A stretch of 7,018 nt of DNA from Gammaproteobacteria bacterium (GTDB taxonomy: Bacteria; Pseudomonadota; Gammaproteobacteria; Chromatiales; Chromatiaceae). Shown here piece by piece: positions 5,305-7,018 of this stretch; position 1 is the stretch's first letter; each line of letters starts with the position of its first letter. A program made the translations under genes and the position numbers. The stretch is from positions 1,931-8,948 of the forward strand of contig JADWMH010000077.1 of the NCBI GenBank assembly GCA_015767355.1, read 5' to 3'. Below the pieces are notes generated by a model. The model was not told the origin of the DNA and searched no databases. It saw only the letters and a program-made list of their open reading frames with translations.

Positions 5305-6046
5305 AGCTGAAAAGCTCTTCATTTCCGACCTGCATCTGTCACCCGAACAGCCGCAGGTGGTGGATGCTTTCATCGATTTCACCCGCCAGTGTGCGCCACG
5401 CGCTGAAGCGCTCTATATTCTGGGCGACCTGTTTGATGCATGGATCGGTGACGACAATGATCAATCACCCTACCCTGCTATCCGGGATGCCCTGTCAGCG
5501 CTGAGCCGACAGGGAACAACCATCTATCTTCAACATGGCAACAGGGATTTCCTGCTTGGAGAGACTTTTTGCAATCAGTGCAGCGCCGAGCTGATTGGCG
5601 AAGAGCATGTAATCGATCTCTATGGCCAGAGAACACTGCTAATGCATGGCGATACGCTATGCACAGACGATATCGCCTACCAGCAGGCGCGCCAACAGCT
5701 GCGCAACCCGGCTTTTATCGCCGATTTCCTTGCAAAATCTCTTGACGAACGCAGAGTGATCACCGCCGAGTATCGCAAAATGAGCGGCGAAGCAACTTCA
5801 CTGCTGGCCGACGACATCATGGACGTCAATCAGCAGGCCGTGATCGATGTGATGCAAAAACACCGCGTGAACAGACTCATTCACGGGCATACACATCGCC
5901 AGGCGAGACATCAGTTTGAGATGAATGGAAACAGCGCCGAACGCATCGTCCTGGGAGAGTGGCATGCAGACCGCGGAATGCTGCTGTCGGCGACACATGA
6001 TGGTCTCAGAGAGGAGCAACTGCAACATGAACAGCACAGCGGTTGA
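5297..6046 (+). CDS. lpxH: UDP-2,3-diacylglucosamine diphosphatase
   Basis: LpxH cuts UDP-2,3-diacylglucosamine to lipid X (2,3-diacylglucosamine 1-phosphate) and UMP, the fourth step of lipid A synthesis, at the inner face of the inner membrane. The 249 residues (E. coli: 240) carry the calcineurin-like metallophosphatase motifs: Asp11 and His13 in SDLHL, Asp44 in GDLFDAWIGDD (43-53), Asn82 in HGNRDFLLG (80-88), His117 in MHGDTLCTDD (116-125), and His198 and His200 in HGHTHR (196-201). These are the ligands of the two manganese ions. IMDVNQ (174-179) is another block kept in the family. I start at ATG 5297, which gives MPEAEKLFISDLHL; two TTG codons at 5291 and 5294 are less likely. The ATG overlaps the ppiB stop by 8 nt, implying coupling. 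The last codons lie only 5 nt from a palindromic repeat remnant. No purE follows, unlike in E. coli. Confidence 0.96.
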   Translation: MPEAEKLFISDLHLSPEQPQVVDAFIDFTRQCAPRAEALYILGDLFDAWIGDDNDQSPYPAIRDALSALSRQGTTIYLQHGNRDFLLGETFCNQCSAELIGEEHVIDLYGQRTLLMHGDTLCTDDIAYQQARQQLRNPAFIADFLAKSLDERRVITAEYRKMSGEATSLLADDIMDVNQQAVIDVMQKHRVNRLIHGHTHRQARHQFEMNGNSAERIVLGEWHADRGMLLSATHDGLREEQLQHEQHSG

Positions 6047-6051
6047 AAAAC

Positions 6052-6080
6052 GAGATTGCCGCGCTGCGCTCGCAATGACA
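6052..6080. repeat. shortened copy of the REP-like palindrome
   Basis: GAGATTGCCGC (6052-6062) and TCGCAATGAC (6070-6079) both occur in the right half of the palindrome at 824-866, but here they are only 7 nt apart and the left half is absent. It lies in the 47-bp gap between the convergent lpxH and DUF455 genes. ATTGC/GCAAT can pair around a GC-rich centre, but there is no T-run, so a terminator role is not supported. Nothing else is visible in the gap. Confidence 0.6.
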
Positions 6081-6093
6081 ACAAGAAATGTGG

Positions 6094-6900
6094 TCAGGCT
6101 TTACGGCACATGTGCGCCAGCTTCTGAAGTTCCGATTCACTGAATCCCGCATCCAGGCGGGCCTGCAGATGAACCGGACAATGCAGTCCGTTGCCCATGT
6201 ATTCATGCACCAGATCAAGATAGGTCGCTTCTGCATCGATACCACGCTGCTCACACAGATAGTTGAACCAGCGGCTGCCCGCTCTCACATGGCCGATCTC
6301 CTCGCGCAGTATCAACTCCAGGATTTCGACCGTTTCCGGATCACCAACCCGGCGGAATCGCTTGATCATACCGGGAGTCACGTCAATACCGCGCGCCTCC
6401 ATGACGCGTGGGATCATCGCCATGCGATGCAGCGGATCATGGGCTGTACGCATCGCCATATCCCACAGTCCGTTGTGCGCCGGAAAATCCCCGTAATTAC
6501 AATCTAGTTTATTAAGTCTATTGTTTAACAGATTGAAATGCTTAGCTTCTTCTGAAGCTATACTGAGCCAGTCAGTATAATACTCAGCCGGCATTTGTCG
6601 GAAGCGACAGACAGCATCAAGAGCGAGATTAATGGCATTGAACTCGATATGAGTGATGGCATGGATCAGCGCCGCCCTGCCCTCAACGCTTCCCAAACCA
6701 CGCTGCGGCAGGTCACGGGGATTGACCAGTTCAGGTCTGTCGGGATGCCCCGCTACGGAGATCTTGGGCAACTCGATGTCAGGATCAAATGCGAGTGATC
6801 CGCTCTGCCATGCCTGGGATAATGCGGAAGCTAAATCGCACTTTTTCCACGGGTTTTTCTCGGTCAACGCCCGCCTGGTTGCAGAAAACAGTTCGCTCAT
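6094..6900 (-). CDS. DUF455 ferritin-like domain protein
   Basis: The 268-residue protein matches the DUF455 (COG2833) family, predicted to be a ferritin-like four-helix protein related to diiron enzymes. No reaction is established for the family. Recognisable blocks, numbered from the chosen start, are GRAALIHAITHIEFNAINLA (75-94), SEEAKHFNLL (116-125), YGDFPAHNGLWDMA (136-149), PRVMEARGIDVTPGM (165-179) and REEIGHVRAGSRW (199-211). The pattern Glu86, Glu118-x-x-His121 and Glu201-x-x-His204 is what one expects of diiron ligands, but that is inference. I chose ATG 6900 (MSELFSATRRAL), which fits the usual short N-terminus. A GTG at 6954 would add 18 residues of low family resemblance. An AGAGG 11 nt before the ATG is a loosely spaced ribosome site. 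The gene is convergent with lpxH. About 6490-6590 is more AT-rich than the rest of the gene. Confidence 0.88.
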   Translation of the reverse strand: MSELFSATRRALTEKNPWKKCDLASALSQAWQSGSLAFDPDIELPKISVAGHPDRPELVNPRDLPQRGLGSVEGRAALIHAITHIEFNAINLALDAVCRFRQMPAEYYTDWLSIASEEAKHFNLLNNRLNKLDCNYGDFPAHNGLWDMAMRTAHDPLHRMAMIPRVMEARGIDVTPGMIKRFRRVGDPETVEILELILREEIGHVRAGSRWFNYLCEQRGIDAEATYLDLVHEYMGNGLHCPVHLQARLDAGFSESELQKLAHMCRKA

Positions 6901-6984
6901 ACTCAGCAGAGCCTCTGGTAAAACGTAGGCTGCAATAAGCGACGGCGATAGCACCGGACAATCTCATGGCAGGATGCGCTGACT

Positions 6985-7018
6985 TTACACCTCCAGCTCT
7001 GCTTTCATGTCATCAATA
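6985..7018 (-). CDS. probable 3' end of an upstream gene (last 10 codons)
   Basis: On the - strand the window edge reads in frame IDDMKAELEV followed by TAA (6987-6985). An acidic, helix-like tail ending 84 nt before the DUF455 start would fit the end of a gene in the same direction, possibly in one operon. Only ten codons are visible, so no product can be named and it may be chance. The 84-nt gap (6901-6984) shows no clear terminator or promoter. Confidence 0.3.
   Translation of the reverse strand, partial: IDDMKAELEV

Overview
The window looks like a chromosomal housekeeping segment of a gammaproteobacterium. The main support is a cysS gene divergent from a cyclophilin-lpxH pair, the same layout as cysS / ppiB-lpxH in Escherichia coli. 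LpxH also implies a Gram-negative cell that makes lipid A. IspG is the longer, roughly 400-residue form rather than the E. coli-length one, and the intergenic DNA is rich in short dispersed repeats. Both suggest a non-enteric lineage, but I cannot name a genus from sequence alone. No plasmid, phage, CRISPR, transposase or rRNA/tRNA sequence is visible.

Layout. (1) 1-671, + strand: the effector-binding part of a LysR-type regulator whose DNA-binding N-terminus lies outside the window. (2) 672-1005: a 334-bp gap between convergent genes, packed with repeats. It holds 29-bp imperfect inverted repeats around a large palindrome, a series of ATCTGT repeats and a TTTCGT repeat. (3) 1006-4008, - strand: a compact operon cysS-ispG-HIT protein with overlapping ends (4 nt and 8 nt). 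(4) 4009-4169: a divergent control region containing an imperfect inverted repeat. (5) 4170-6046, + strand: a secreted cyclophilin, a cytoplasmic cyclophilin (ppiB) and lpxH, tightly packed. (6) 6047-6093: a short convergent gap with a shortened copy of the palindromic repeat. (7) 6094-6900, - strand: a DUF455 ferritin-like protein. (8) 6985-7018, - strand: probably the last codons of another gene.

The genes serve core functions: cysteinyl-tRNA charging (CysS), isoprenoid precursor synthesis by the MEP pathway (IspG), prolyl isomerisation in the periplasm and cytoplasm (the two cyclophilins) and lipid A synthesis (LpxH). The HIT and DUF455 proteins have no firm function. I see no evidence of a novel defence or mobile system. 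The points worth a second look are the repeat structures, which may serve as terminator and promoter parts, the cysS-ispG-HIT coupling, the paired cyclophilins and the poorly characterised DUF455 protein.
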